A stretch of DNA of 64,000 nucleotides from Bacteroidia bacterium (GCA_030433355.1 JAUIMG010000002.1:124001-188000); one strand, 5' to 3'; counted from the stretch's first letter, positions 34,171 to 44,182 are shown. Program-made: numbers and translations. Notes: a model not told the origin generated them from the sequence alone.

Positions 34171-37100
34171 TTGAGATTTAGGACTAGCAATATTGGCAGG
34201 CTTATCTTCCCTTTTGGCTTGGTAGGAACCTTTTTTGGCTCACTTTTGGCTTTCAATCCAATTGCTGTGCCTACTAGCAATCTACATTCATTTTTAGAGG
34301 AAATACCGGATTCTACAGAGGATGATTCTGCAGATATTAAGCTCATTTTTCCTTTTGATGATAAAAGCAATGAAGGCTTAAATCAAACGGAAAGCCCACT
34401 CTATTTTGGAGATCCATCTAATGTAAATAAGTCATTTGAATATGACCCTGAAACAGGGCAATACAATTACTTTCAAAAAATAGGAGAAAGAGATTATAGA
34501 AACCCTTCTTATATGAGTTTAGAAGAGTATTTGGAATATGATATGGAGAAAAGTCAAAAGGACTTTTGGAGGCAAAAATCAGATGCTGAAACGCTTAACG
34601 AAACGCAAGGATTTAGACCCCAGATTAATGTAAAAGGGGAATTGTTTGATAGAATATTTGGTGGGAATACTATCGATATAAGACCCCAAGGTTCAGCTGA
34701 ACTTTCTTTTGGAATCAATACCTCTAGAAGGGAAAATCCAATCTTACCTGAAAGACAAAGAAGAACAACAACCTTTGATTTTAACCAGAAAATACAATTA
34801 AATGTTATTGGGAATATTGGGGAGAAACTGAGAATTCAAACAAGTTATAACACAGAAGCCACTTTTGATTTTGAGAATCAAGTAAAGTTGGAATATACCG
34901 GGTATGAAGATGAAATAATTCAAAAGATCGAGGCTGGTAACGTTTCTTTTCCGCTTCAAAGTTCATTGATTACCGGTAGCCAAACATTGTTTGGAGTTAA
35001 AACAGAACTACAATTCGGAAGGTTAAGAGTGACAACTTTGTTTTCTCAAGAAAAAGGGGAAAAGAAAGAAATAAATATATCTGGTGGCGCACAAGTACAA
35101 GAATTTGAAAAGTCAGCAGCACAGTATGAAGAGAATAAACACTATTTTCTTTCTCATGCTTTCAGAGAAAACTATGAAAAAAATCTTGCAAACCTTCCTC
35201 GAATAACTTCTAGGTTTAATATTACTGCAGTTGAAGTTTATATTACCAATACTCAGGGAGCTTTTGAGAATACAAAAAATATACTTGCTTTTACTGACTT
35301 AGGAACTGATAGGAGAGTTTATAATACTGCTGCTGTTAATTTAAATGGCAACCCAGTAACTGCAGATAATGGGTCTAATGACCTCTATAGAAATTTAGAT
35401 GGTGGTATTCCAGGCTCAGATCAAATTAGAAACTTTAGTAACGCCGATGCAATACTTCAAAACTTTGGACTAGTTAGTGGATCAGATTATGAGACATTAG
35501 AGAATGCTGTTCTTCTTTCACCGAATGAGTACACCCTAAACCCTGAGCTTGGTTATATTTCTTTAAATAGGACCTTAAACCCTCAAGATGTTTTAGCAGT
35601 TTCGTACCGATATACTTATAACGGACAAGTATACCAAGTTGGAGATTTGTCTACTGATGGTAACGATGGTCAAGAGGCTCTTTTTCTTCAGTTGCTTAAA
35701 GGAACAATTATTAACCCCTCACTTCCAAGCTGGGATTTGATGATGAAGAATGTTTACTCTTTAGAAGCATTTAATATTAGTCAAGAGAATTTTACCTTTG
35801 AAATATGGTACTTGGATGAAGAAACTGGTGTTGAGGTTCCTTATTTCCCACAGGGCAAAAATTCAACAAAACCTTTAACGAATGTTTTAGGCTTAGATAG
35901 GATTTCAGTAAATAATGAGCCTTTTGCTGATGGTATTTTCGATTACCTTCCTAATATAACAATCAATCCTCAAAATGGTAGAGTCTATTTTCCTGTACTT
36001 GAACCTTTTGGTGATTATTTAAAATCAACTTTTGATAATCCAAGTTTAGCTCAAAAATTTGCTTTTGATTCTCTTTACTCCACAACAAGAATTCTTGCAG
36101 AACAAGATGTAAATCATAATCGATTTACATTTCGAGGGAGGTACCAATCTAGCTCAGGTTCAGAGATTTCATTAAATGCCTTTAATATTCCACAAGGATC
36201 AGTTACCGTTACGGCAGGAGGTGCACAATTAACTGAAAATGTGGATTACACTGTAGATTATAATTTAGGAAGAGTGAAGATATTGAATGAAGCAATTTTA
36301 GCTTCAGGGCAGCCAATTAAGGTTTCTCTAGGAAGTAACTCTTTATTTAATATTCAAACCAAAACACTTTTAGGAACTCGATTTGACTATAGAATTTCTG
36401 ACGATATAAATATTGGAGGTACCATTCTAAACTTAACGGAAAGACCTTTAACAAGGAAAATAAATATTGGCGATGAGCCTATTTCAAACACAGTAGTAGG
36501 TATAGATGGTACTTTTCAAACTAATGCCGATTTTTTAACAAGAGCAGCTGATTTATTACCATTTTATTCAACAAAGGAAAAATCAACATTAACAGTAACC
36601 GCTGAAGCTGCTAGGCTATTTCCTGGTAACTCAAGAGCTATTACTAAGTCGGGGATAGCCTATATAGACGATTTTGAAGGAAGCCAAACCGTTATCGATA
36701 TAAGGGCAGCTAACGCTTGGACGTTGGCAAGTACTCCGCAAGGTCAAGATGATTTATTTCCTGAAGGAAATTTAAATGGACAAAGGGACTATGGCTATAA
36801 TAGAGCCCAATTAAACTGGTATACAATTGACCCATTATTTTTTAGAAATGATAATAGAACACCCGACAATATCAAGAACTCTCCTAGTCAGTCAAATAAC
36901 TATTCTCGTGAAATATTAGAAACGGAAGTTTTTCCAAACAAAGACCCAGAGCCTGGATTGATAAATAATCTACCTACTTTAGATTTAGCATTTAGACCGA
37001 ATATTCGGGGACCTTATAATTATGAAACTTCAGGGGGAAATTATTCTGCTGGATTAAATAGAGATGGAACCCTAGCTAGTCCTTCTACAAGATGGGGAGG

Positions 37101-40100
37101 TATAATGCGAGATATTCAATCAAGTGATTTCGAAGCTTCTAATGTAGAGTTTATACAGTTTTGGATTATGGACCCTTTTAATGAAGAAGATGGTAACCCA
37201 AATCATAGCGGAGGGGAGTTGTATTTTAATATTGGTTCTATTTCTGAAGATGTATTAAAGGATTCAAGAAAGAGTTTTGAGAATGGATTTCCTATAGATG
37301 GTTCCAATACAAATACAGCACCTACAATATGGGGTAGAATTCCTACTGTTCAAACTGTAGTAAATGCTTTTGACAATAATCCTGATTCCAGAGAATTTCA
37401 AGATATTGGATTAGATGGTAGGTCGGATAGTCAAGAAAGAGACTTCTTTTCTACGTATCTAAGTGATCTTGCAACTATTGTAGACCCAAGTGTTTTTCCG
37501 CAATTTCAGAACGACCCTTCAAATGATAATTACCATTATTATAGAGGAAGCGATTATGATCAGCAAGGATTAACTATCTTAGAAAGATATCAGATGTTTA
37601 ACGGTCATGAAGGAAACTCTCCAACTGCAGAACAATCGCCAGAATCTTATCCAACAGCTGCTACTACTTTGCCAGATCAAGAAGATGTTAATAGAAACTT
37701 CAATTTGGATAGAACAGAGAGCTATTACCAATATAAAGTAGATTTAAACCCTGCACTCCTGCAGCCTAACAATGTTGGAGCAGGTTATATTACAGATGTT
37801 GTAAGAGCAACTAAAAATGTTAATGGAGTTACTAAAACGGTCAATTGGTATCAGTTCAAAATTCCAATTAGGAGTCCTGAAAAAGTTATAGGAGACATTA
37901 GAGACTTTAAGTCTATTCGCTTTATGAGGATGTTTTTAAAAGGTTTTAACGAAGAGGTTATTGTTCGATTTGCTCGTTTAGGCTTAGTTAGGGGAGAATG
38001 GAGAACATATACTGGAGAAGAAACACCACCAGGAGATGTAATAGGAGGAGAACCCGGAAATACTACCTTCAATATTGGGGCAGTAAACGTAGAAGAGAAT
38101 TCCAATAGAGTACCTATTAATTATACCATTCCTCCTGGAATAGATAGAGAAATAGATTTTGGGACTACCAACCTAAGGCAATTAAATGAGCAGTCTTTAT
38201 CTCTAGAGGTTTGTAACTTAGAAAACGGATTTACAAAATATGCTTTTAGATATTTAGACTTAGATATTAGGCAATATGGAAGAATAAAGATGTATGCTCA
38301 TGCTGAGGCAGGTACAGATAATTCTGCTCTTGAAGATGGAGATATATCCATAGTACTAAGATTGGGAACCGATTTTGAAAATAACTACTACGAATATGAA
38401 GTTCCTTTGGCAGTGACAAGAGCAGGACAAAATGCGCCTGAGCAAGTTTGGCCTAGTTCTAACGAAATTAACTTGCAACTAGATAAATTTATACAAGCAA
38501 AACAAAATAGAAATAGGCAAACGGTTTCTCCAGGAGGTTCTATTGCAGGAGTGTATGAAACAGCAGATGGAAATAATACTATTAGAATTCGAGGAAACCC
38601 CAACCTAGCGGAAGTTAGAGTAGTTATGATTGGAGTTCGGAATAGAAGTGCAATTGCAGGAAACTTAACCGATGATGGCTTACCTAAATGTGCGCAAGTT
38701 TGGGCAAATGAATTGCGTTTATCAGACTTTAATAATACAGGAGGATGGGCATCTGTAGCTAGAATGAATGCCCAAATTGCAGATTTGGGAACTGTAAATT
38801 TATCAGGAAGCATGAGTACTCCCGGATGGGGAAGCTTAGAGCAAAAGTTAAATGAGAGACAGAGGGAAACTAGGCAACAATATGATTTATCTACTACCCT
38901 AGATTTAGCTAAGTTTTTACCTGAAGGAGCAAATGTTACCATTCCGATGTATTACTCTATTTCAGAAGCAATTGTAAGACCTGAGTTTAATCCACTTGAT
39001 CCGGATATAAAAATGAAAGACTTTTTACGTTCCGAAGAATTAACAAAAGACTACAAAGACTCTATACTTAGAATCACAGACGACTACACAAGAAGGAGAA
39101 GTTTAAATTTTACGAATGTTAGAAAAACTCCCGGGCCAAATAAGAAAAAGTCTCATTTTTATGATGTAGAAAACTTGGCATTTACTTATTCCTTTACTCA
39201 ATTATATAAACGGGATGTAAATACAGAGATTGATAAATTAGAAACTTACCGTGGTGCAATAAATTATAGTTTTTCTGGAAAAGCTAAAAATATAGAACCT
39301 TTCAAGAATTCTGAATTTCTTAAAAAGAGAAAGTATCTCAAAATAATAAAGGACATAAACTTTAATCCTTCCATAAATCAAATTAGTATTCAGAATGGCT
39401 TTGACAGGTCTTACCATGAAAGACAGGCCAGGAATATCAGCAACTTTGGTAATTCAGCTTTTGTATTTGAGTCACCTGCTTTCTATCAGAAATCTTTCAA
39501 TTGGTCAAGAATTTATACTTTACGTTACAATCCTGCAAAATCTATAACTTTTAATTTTAATGCCACTAATCTTGCATTGATAAGCGAACCTGCAGGAAGA
39601 GTAGATCGAAGGGAAGAAGAAAATTACGATCAATTTAAGTCTGAAGTTTGGGAAAGTATAAAAGGCTTTGGAGATAATACAAACTACAACCATGCTTTTG
39701 ATATCAATTATACAGTGCCTTTAAATAAGCTTCCTGGTTTAGACTTTATTAATGTTAGTACCAGGTACTCTGCCACCTATGCTTGGAACCTTGTTGGGAA
39801 TCCAAGTGATACAGCCAATCTTGGTGCAACTATCAGGAACTCTAATACTAAAAGCATACAGGGGTCTATGAACATGGACAATTTGTATAATAAGTTCCAA
39901 TATGTAAGAGACTTGAGGGACCCAAATATCGATAATCGATTTGTTTACAAGGAAAAGGATAAAAAAGAAAGAAAGAAAGAAGAGAAAGAAAAAAGGAAAG
40001 AAGAAAAGAGAGCAGAAAAAGAAGCTTCGGAAAATTCTGCAGCTGCTGAAGACTCTGAAGAAAGGAATAGTGAAAAGGAACCGACTAATCAAAGCACAAA

Positions 40101-41580
40101 TGACAATGATCAGGAGCAACAGAATTCGAGAAGGAGAAGAAATGAAGTAGAGGAAGAAGAACCCGATACTTTAGAGCAGAAAAAATTTATACTACAGCGA
40201 TATCTATTTGATAATGCTCTTTTTGCTGTAATGAGTTTAAAGACAATCTCCGTAAACTACAATGAAACCCAAGGAACTATACTTCCAAATTTTTCTGAAA
40301 ACTCAAGTATTTTGGGAATGGCGCCGGGCTGGGGTGCGCCAGGCTTTGGATTTGTAAGCGGATTTCAGCAAGAAGGAGATCAATTCTTAAATGAAGCAAA
40401 TGAGAAGGATTGGTTAGTAAGGGATGTATTTGTAAGTGGAGATTTTTCTAAAACCTATAGCAAGCAGTTAAGCATTAGAGCTACCATAAGACCTATTAAT
40501 GGCTTGAGGATTCAATTAAATGCAACAAAAAATGAAAGCCAAAGTGTTTCCAGATTCTTTTTCTATGATGATGATTCTCTAAGATATAATTTCGACTCCC
40601 CTCCAATTGTTAATGGCAGTTACAGTATGTCCATCATTAGCTGGAAAACCGCATTTATAAACGACGATGAGGTAACCTTTGAAAACGAAACTTTTGACCA
40701 GTTAAGAGCAAATAGATTAACGATAGCAGAAAAACTTGCAGCACAAAATATCAATTCTGGAGATTCATTGCAGGGAGAATTTCCTGAAGGTTACGGAGAG
40801 ACTGCCCAAGAGGTACTACTTTATTCTTTCCTTGCTGCATACACAGGGAAAAGTGCGGGAGGTATCAATGTGGGAGATATAACAAAGGAGTTGCCCATGC
40901 CTAACTGGAACATAACTTATGATGGACTATCTAGGCTCCCATTTTTTAAGAAATATTTTAGATCCATTACCTTGGGTCATGGTTATCGTTCTACTTTTAG
41001 TATTGGTTCCTATACAAGAAATCCCAGATTTGATGAGGAAAATGGAGCTCCTTCGGTTAAAGACCCCAATGGAAATTTTATAGCAGATAAGCAATACAGC
41101 ACTGCTACAATTTCAGAACAGTTTAGCCCTCTGATAAATGTGGATATGACTTGGAATAACAGCTTGTTAACCAAAGTAGAATTCAGACAAGATAGAAATG
41201 TATCTCTAAGCTTTGCAAATAATCAAGTGACAGAGGTAAAAGGAAAAGAATATATCATTGGATTAGGGTATAGATTGACCAATTTAAAATTGCCTTTTAA
41301 GGTTGGAAAGGTGGAGCGTTCAAGTGACTTAGATTTACGTGCAGATATATCTATTAGAGATAATAAAACGGTAATAAGAAGGGTTGTTGAAAATAGAAAT
41401 GAATTAACGGCTGGACAAAGAATATTTTCTATAAAATTTACAGCCGACTATAGGTTGAGTAATAAGTTGAATGTTAGATTCTTCTTTGATAGAGTGGCAA
41501 ATACGCCTTTAATCTCTACAACCTTTCCAACAGCAAATACCAATGCTGGAATTAGTTTGCGATTTACACTTTCACAATAA
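34171..41580 (+). CDS. sprA: type IX secretion translocon / gliding motility protein SprA (Sov)
   Basis: 2469 residues, in the size range of SprA. A TTG at 34171 is the only start consistent with the hydrophobic export signal (IGRLIFPFGLVGTFFGSLLAF). SprA landmarks include GELFDRIFGGNTIDIRPQGSAELSFGI (in part NTIDIRPQGSAEL), LRIQTSYNTEATFDFENQVKLEY, the repeated KIEAGNVSFPL, AYIDDFEGSQTVIDI, VWANELRLSDFNN, and C-terminal strand GISLRFTLSQ. SprA forms the very large outer-membrane barrel through which type IX substrates, such as the two sorting-domain proteins of this window, leave the cell. A charged K/E-rich loop occupies residues ~1926-2006. Transcription probably continues from maeB-ruvA. 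Confidence 0.97.
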   Translation: MRFRTSNIGRLIFPFGLVGTFFGSLLAFNPIAVPTSNLHSFLEEIPDSTEDDSADIKLIFPFDDKSNEGLNQTESPLYFGDPSNVNKSFEYDPETGQYNYFQKIGERDYRNPSYMSLEEYLEYDMEKSQKDFWRQKSDAETLNETQGFRPQINVKGELFDRIFGGNTIDIRPQGSAELSFGINTSRRENPILPERQRRTTTFDFNQKIQLNVIGNIGEKLRIQTSYNTEATFDFENQVKLEYTGYEDEIIQKIEAGNVSFPLQSSLITGSQTLFGVKTELQFGRLRVTTLFSQEKGEKKEINISGGAQVQEFEKSAAQYEENKHYFLSHAFRENYEKNLANLPRITSRFNITAVEVYITNTQGAFENTKNILAFTDLGTDRRVYNTAAVNLNGNPVTADNGSNDLYRNLDGGIPGSDQIRNFSNADAILQNFGLVSGSDYETLENAVLLSPNEYTLNPELGYISLNRTLNPQDVLAVSYRYTYNGQVYQVGDLSTDGNDGQEALFLQLLKGTIINPSLPSWDLMMKNVYSLEAFNISQENFTFEIWYLDEETGVEVPYFPQGKNSTKPLTNVLGLDRISVNNEPFADGIFDYLPNITINPQNGRVYFPVLEPFGDYLKSTFDNPSLAQKFAFDSLYSTTRILAEQDVNHNRFTFRGRYQSSSGSEISLNAFNIPQGSVTVTAGGAQLTENVDYTVDYNLGRVKILNEAILASGQPIKVSLGSNSLFNIQTKTLLGTRFDYRISDDINIGGTILNLTERPLTRKINIGDEPISNTVVGIDGTFQTNADFLTRAADLLPFYSTKEKSTLTVTAEAARLFPGNSRAITKSGIAYIDDFEGSQTVIDIRAANAWTLASTPQGQDDLFPEGNLNGQRDYGYNRAQLNWYTIDPLFFRNDNRTPDNIKNSPSQSNNYSREILETEVFPNKDPEPGLINNLPTLDLAFRPNIRGPYNYETSGGNYSAGLNRDGTLASPSTRWGGIMRDIQSSDFEASNVEFIQFWIMDPFNEEDGNPNHSGGELYFNIGSISEDVLKDSRKSFENGFPIDGSNTNTAPTIWGRIPTVQTVVNAFDNNPDSREFQDIGLDGRSDSQERDFFSTYLSDLATIVDPSVFPQFQNDPSNDNYHYYRGSDYDQQGLTILERYQMFNGHEGNSPTAEQSPESYPTAATTLPDQEDVNRNFNLDRTESYYQYKVDLNPALLQPNNVGAGYITDVVRATKNVNGVTKTVNWYQFKIPIRSPEKVIGDIRDFKSIRFMRMFLKGFNEEVIVRFARLGLVRGEWRTYTGEETPPGDVIGGEPGNTTFNIGAVNVEENSNRVPINYTIPPGIDREIDFGTTNLRQLNEQSLSLEVCNLENGFTKYAFRYLDLDIRQYGRIKMYAHAEAGTDNSALEDGDISIVLRLGTDFENNYYEYEVPLAVTRAGQNAPEQVWPSSNEINLQLDKFIQAKQNRNRQTVSPGGSIAGVYETADGNNTIRIRGNPNLAEVRVVMIGVRNRSAIAGNLTDDGLPKCAQVWANELRLSDFNNTGGWASVARMNAQIADLGTVNLSGSMSTPGWGSLEQKLNERQRETRQQYDLSTTLDLAKFLPEGANVTIPMYYSISEAIVRPEFNPLDPDIKMKDFLRSEELTKDYKDSILRITDDYTRRRSLNFTNVRKTPGPNKKKSHFYDVENLAFTYSFTQLYKRDVNTEIDKLETYRGAINYSFSGKAKNIEPFKNSEFLKKRKYLKIIKDINFNPSINQISIQNGFDRSYHERQARNISNFGNSAFVFESPAFYQKSFNWSRIYTLRYNPAKSITFNFNATNLALISEPAGRVDRREEENYDQFKSEVWESIKGFGDNTNYNHAFDINYTVPLNKLPGLDFINVSTRYSATYAWNLVGNPSDTANLGATIRNSNTKSIQGSMNMDNLYNKFQYVRDLRDPNIDNRFVYKEKDKKERKKEEKEKRKEEKRAEKEASENSAAAEDSEERNSEKEPTNQSTNDNDQEQQNSRRRRNEVEEEEPDTLEQKKFILQRYLFDNALFAVMSLKTISVNYNETQGTILPNFSENSSILGMAPGWGAPGFGFVSGFQQEGDQFLNEANEKDWLVRDVFVSGDFSKTYSKQLSIRATIRPINGLRIQLNATKNESQSVSRFFFYDDDSLRYNFDSPPIVNGSYSMSIISWKTAFINDDEVTFENETFDQLRANRLTIAEKLAAQNINSGDSLQGEFPEGYGETAQEVLLYSFLAAYTGKSAGGINVGDITKELPMPNWNITYDGLSRLPFFKKYFRSITLGHGYRSTFSIGSYTRNPRFDEENGAPSVKDPNGNFIADKQYSTATISEQFSPLINVDMTWNNSLLTKVEFRQDRNVSLSFANNQVTEVKGKEYIIGLGYRLTNLKLPFKVGKVERSSDLDLRADISIRDNKTVIRRVVENRNELTAGQRIFSIKFTADYRLSNKLNVRFFFDRVANTPLISTTFPTANTNAGISLRFTLSQ
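39950..40190. repeat. low-complexity Lys/Glu-rich coding segment inside sprA
   Basis: A purine-rich (GAA/AAA/AGA) stretch encodes a run of K, E and R residues followed by an acidic, Asn/Gln-rich part. No strand-like pattern is visible, so this is probably a disordered loop in SprA. On the opposite strand it generates a spurious Phe/Ser-rich open frame. Confidence 0.7.
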
Positions 41581-41592
41581 GAAGCTAAATAC

Positions 41593-41600
41593 TATTTTTG
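41593..41600 (+). promoter_or_regulatory. -7 element (TATTTTTG) of gcvH
   Basis: Exact TAnnTTTG match 13 bases after the sprA stop. Predicted start near 41604, about 20 bases before the gcvH ATG at 41624. Suggests gcvH has its own promoter despite its position behind sprA. Confidence 0.55.
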
Positions 41601-41623
41601 CGCAAAATAAAAACCTCATAATA

Positions 41624-42001
41624 ATGAATATTCCTGCAGATTTAAAATATACTTCAGACCACGAGTGGATTAAAATGGATGGTGACATCGCAATAATAGG
41701 AATCACTGACTTTGCTCAAGGGGAGTTAGGTGATATTGTTTATGTTGAAATTGAAACAGAAGGAGAAACACTAGATAAAGGAGAAGTTTTTGGAACAGTA
41801 GAAGCTGTCAAAACAGTTTCAGACCTTTTTATGCCATTAAAAGGAGAGATTATTGAAGTAAATAGCGACATTGAATCTGAGCCTGAATCTGTTAACGCAA
41901 GTCCTTATGAAAAGGGTTGGATGATTAAAGTTAAATTGGATAATCCTGCAGATGCTGATTCTCTCTTGACAGCAGAACAGTACGAGGCTGAAGTAGCTTA
42001 A
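41624..42001 (+). CDS. gcvH: glycine cleavage system H protein
   Basis: 125 residues from ATG 41624 (MNIPADLKYTSDHEWIK). Earlier in-frame starts lie within sprA and the promoter and are rejected. The lipoyl-lysine motif GTVEAVKTVSDLFMP places the modified Lys at 63, and the C-terminal ASPYEKGWMIKVKL is conserved. The protein shuttles the aminomethyl group between GcvP (encoded at 54951 in this window), GcvT and the lipoamide dehydrogenase. Its place after sprA is the conserved Bacteroidota arrangement. Confidence 0.97.
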   Translation: MNIPADLKYTSDHEWIKMDGDIAIIGITDFAQGELGDIVYVEIETEGETLDKGEVFGTVEAVKTVSDLFMPLKGEIIEVNSDIESEPESVNASPYEKGWMIKVKLDNPADADSLLTAEQYEAEVA

Positions 42002-42093
42002 ACTATTTATTATAAATATCTTATTGTAATATTAATATTTTGATAACGTTATATTCTTTAGATAAGATTATTTTGGTATTTAAACAATAGTAC

Positions 42094-43275
42094 ATGAAAT
42101 ATTTACTGCAATTCGAATTTCAGGTTGAGAAAAATTCTAAGTATTGGTTTCCTTTTTTTTATGATGCAGAATCTTTAGAAGATGCTAAGTCTTTTGGAAA
42201 TGATGTTTATAAATCAATAGATGAAAACTTTGACAGAGTATATTCTTACTCAGTTGAAGAATTCAATAACGAATCATATTTAAATAAAATTGTTGATGAT
42301 TATATAAAAGATGAAAGGAAAGGAGAACTTTCGATTTTAACAATTTCAAATTCTACATTTCGTATTAGACAACTGAATTCAGAGGCAGATAAAACTATAT
42401 TATTTAATAAGGAGTTTCTTTTTGAATCTTACAATAAGAAAGAAATTTCTTATTTAGACTTTCATAGAACCACATTACTAACAAGAAATGTCTCAAATAA
42501 TATTAATAACTTTAGTGATTATTTAATAGTTAAATTAACTAGTAAAGCAGGAATTATTATGGATCCAAAGAAAAACCCAAAGGCTGACCTAGAAAATAAA
42601 AAGGGAGTGTTCTTCCTTATAGGTTTAGTACTAGTACTAGCCACTGTTCTTATTGCATTTGAGTGGAAGACTTACGAAGATGGTCCAAGTAGTTTAGGGA
42701 AACTGCAAGTAGATGATATTGAGGAGGAAATAATTCCTATTACTCAGCAAAATCAGCCACCACCGCCACCACCGCCACCACCGCCACCACCACAAGAAAT
42801 CTTAGAGATAGTAGAGGATGATGTGGAAATAGAAGATGAATTAGAGATTCAAGATTCTGAGGCAGATATGGATACAGAAATTTTTGAAGTTCCTGAAGAA
42901 GTTATTGAAGAGCCCGAAATTTTTACTATAGTAGAGGATATGCCTGTTTATCCAGGTTGTGAAGGCGCGGGATCTAAAGAAGAGATTCAAAACTGTACCA
43001 ATAATGAGATTTATAAATATATAGCGAAGAATACTAAATACCCAGCCATGGCTAAAGACGCTGGTGTAAGCGGCACTGTTTACATAAGATACTTAGTCAA
43101 TGAGAAAGGGAAAGTTTCTAATGTGGAGATTCTTAGAGGCGTAGCAGGAGGCTCTTCTTTAGACAAAGAGGCTGTTAGAGTTATTGAAAGTTTGCCTTCT
43201 ATGAAACCAGGAAAGCAAAGAGGAAAGCCTGTTAGAGTGCAGTACACTGTGCCAGTTAAATTCAACTTAAGATAA
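42094..43275 (+). CDS. tonB: TonB energy transducer with an unrecognised ~155-residue N-terminal domain
   Basis: 393 residues as an uninterrupted frame. Residues 156-393 (from ATG 42559, MDPKKNPKADLENKKG) are a complete ordinary Bacteroidota TonB: a TM helix (~170-190), a 12-residue proline run (222-233), an acidic EIEDELEI spacer and a TonB_C domain with VYPGCEG, YPAMAKDAGVSGTVYIRYL (in part), LDKEAVRVIESLP and final VPVKFNLR. Residues 1-155 precede the usual start. They contain no TM, are rich in Y, F, D, E, N and K, and look like a folded soluble cytoplasmic domain I do not recognise. The gene could also be translated from 42559 alone. It transmits proton-motive force to TonB-dependent receptors. 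Confidence 0.85.
   Translation: MKYLLQFEFQVEKNSKYWFPFFYDAESLEDAKSFGNDVYKSIDENFDRVYSYSVEEFNNESYLNKIVDDYIKDERKGELSILTISNSTFRIRQLNSEADKTILFNKEFLFESYNKKEISYLDFHRTTLLTRNVSNNINNFSDYLIVKLTSKAGIIMDPKKNPKADLENKKGVFFLIGLVLVLATVLIAFEWKTYEDGPSSLGKLQVDDIEEEIIPITQQNQPPPPPPPPPPPPQEILEIVEDDVEIEDELEIQDSEADMDTEIFEVPEEVIEEPEIFTIVEDMPVYPGCEGAGSKEEIQNCTNNEIYKYIAKNTKYPAMAKDAGVSGTVYIRYLVNEKGKVSNVEILRGVAGGSSLDKEAVRVIESLPSMKPGKQRGKPVRVQYTVPVKFNLR
42755..42793. repeat. CCACCACCG tandem repeat encoding the TonB proline run
   Basis: About four units of the 9-mer CCACCACCG in the coding frame. It encodes the polyproline segment of the periplasm-spanning region, and slippage would change the linker length in steps of three residues. 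Confidence 0.8.
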
Positions 43276-43293
43276 TTTTATAGAATAGAAAAT

Positions 43294-43324
43294 AAAAAAG
43301 GGACGCAAGCGCGTCCCTTTTTTT
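43294..43324. terminator. bidirectional rho-independent terminator between tonB and the solute-binding protein gene
   Basis: Stem GGGACGC (43300-43306) and GCGTCCC (43311-43317), loop AAGC, extended by six A on the left and seven T on the right. It serves tonB (plus) and the convergent gene ending at 43343 (minus). Confidence 0.9.
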
Positions 43325-43342
43325 ATGGATTTAAGAACAATT

Positions 43343-44182
43343 TTAAGGATTTAGTTCCACAGATGATAGAACTTCATATCCTAGATGCTTTTCTAATATT
43401 TTTCTGTAGTCTTTTGTTGCAGTAAAGCCAAAACCGCTTTCGAAAAATTCATTGAAGATAGGCTCCCATCTTGAACTAACTGGAAGAGCTATTGCAAAAT
43501 TCTCATCAGCAACATTTCCGATTCTGTTAATCTTTAGATACTCTTTATTGCTTTGTAAGTAGCTCCAAAAGGTGATTACATCTACATAGCCAAAGCTTCT
43601 TGGAGACTCTTTTATTTTCGTTAAAACCTCTGATGGATGTTTCACATACTGCATTTCTAAACTTAAGTCTGCTTCACTATATAAATTTTGTAAATAGTCT
43701 TCATGGCTCGAGCCTTGAACTGTATATGGCTGAATCGTAGGAAGTGTATTTCTCAAGTCTTCAATAGTTCTCATTGTTTCAATGTTTCCTGAAGTAACAA
43801 GTACAGATACATTTTTCATATAAGGAGCTGTAAATAGCACTTTTTTCTTTCTTTCTTCGGTGGTAGATATAGCGCCAATTGCTATAGTTCCATCTTCAGA
43901 GTTTTTTACTCCATCTATTAAAAGATTAAAATCTTCTTGTTTTTGGTAGTTAAAGGTAAGGCTGATATTTTTAGTCTTTTTCAGCCAATCTTTAAAGTAG
44001 TTCAGAATATCTACTTCAATGCCACTCATTTGCCCATTCTTTTCATAAACAAAAGGTGTGTTTTCAAAATATAGGACATTAAAAGTGGCTTCCCCACTTG
44101 TTATTCCATTCTCATAATGCTGTGCAATAGATAATTGCAGACTGGAAATGATAATACTAATTAGAATAATTACTTTTTTCAT
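43343..44182 (-). CDS. periplasmic solute-binding protein, SBP_bac_3 type
   Basis: 279 residues. A signal peptide ends LQLSIAQ. The mature part follows the bacterial family 3 solute-binding fold: TPFVYEKNGQMSGIEVDILNYF, GTIAIGAISTTEERKKKVLFTAPYM (in part AISTTEERKKKVLFTAPYM), VQGSSHEDYL, and FGYVDVITFW with NFAIALPVSSRWEPIFNEF. No transporter genes are adjacent, so it may act as a stand-alone sensor, belong to a distant ABC system, or feed a lytic-transglycosylase-like protein (no such domain is present here). The ligand, possibly an amino acid, is not predictable. A -7 element sits 17 bases upstream of the ATG. Confidence 0.82.
   Translation of the reverse strand: MKKVIILISIIISSLQLSIAQHYENGITSGEATFNVLYFENTPFVYEKNGQMSGIEVDILNYFKDWLKKTKNISLTFNYQKQEDFNLLIDGVKNSEDGTIAIGAISTTEERKKKVLFTAPYMKNVSVLVTSGNIETMRTIEDLRNTLPTIQPYTVQGSSHEDYLQNLYSEADLSLEMQYVKHPSEVLTKIKESPRSFGYVDVITFWSYLQSNKEYLKINRIGNVADENFAIALPVSSRWEPIFNEFFESGFGFTATKDYRKILEKHLGYEVLSSVELNP

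Noticed and set aside
38388-38942. 184-codon open frame on the minus strand inside sprA
   Set aside because: It lies wholly antisense to strongly conserved SprA sequence (VWANELRLSDF region), has no recognisable domain and is Ser/Leu/Pro-rich as expected of an antisense shadow.
39739-40119. 126-codon Phe/Ser-rich open frame on the minus strand
   Set aside because: It is the reverse complement of the Lys/Glu-rich SprA segment; composition is explained by that low complexity.
41543-41623. Longer N-terminus for GcvH
   Set aside because: It would start inside sprA and upstream of a good promoter element; family alignment begins at MNIPADLKYTSDHEW.
42755-42793. Possible CRISPR or regulatory repeat
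   Set aside because: It is an in-frame proline-coding microsatellite within the periplasmic linker of TonB, without spacers.
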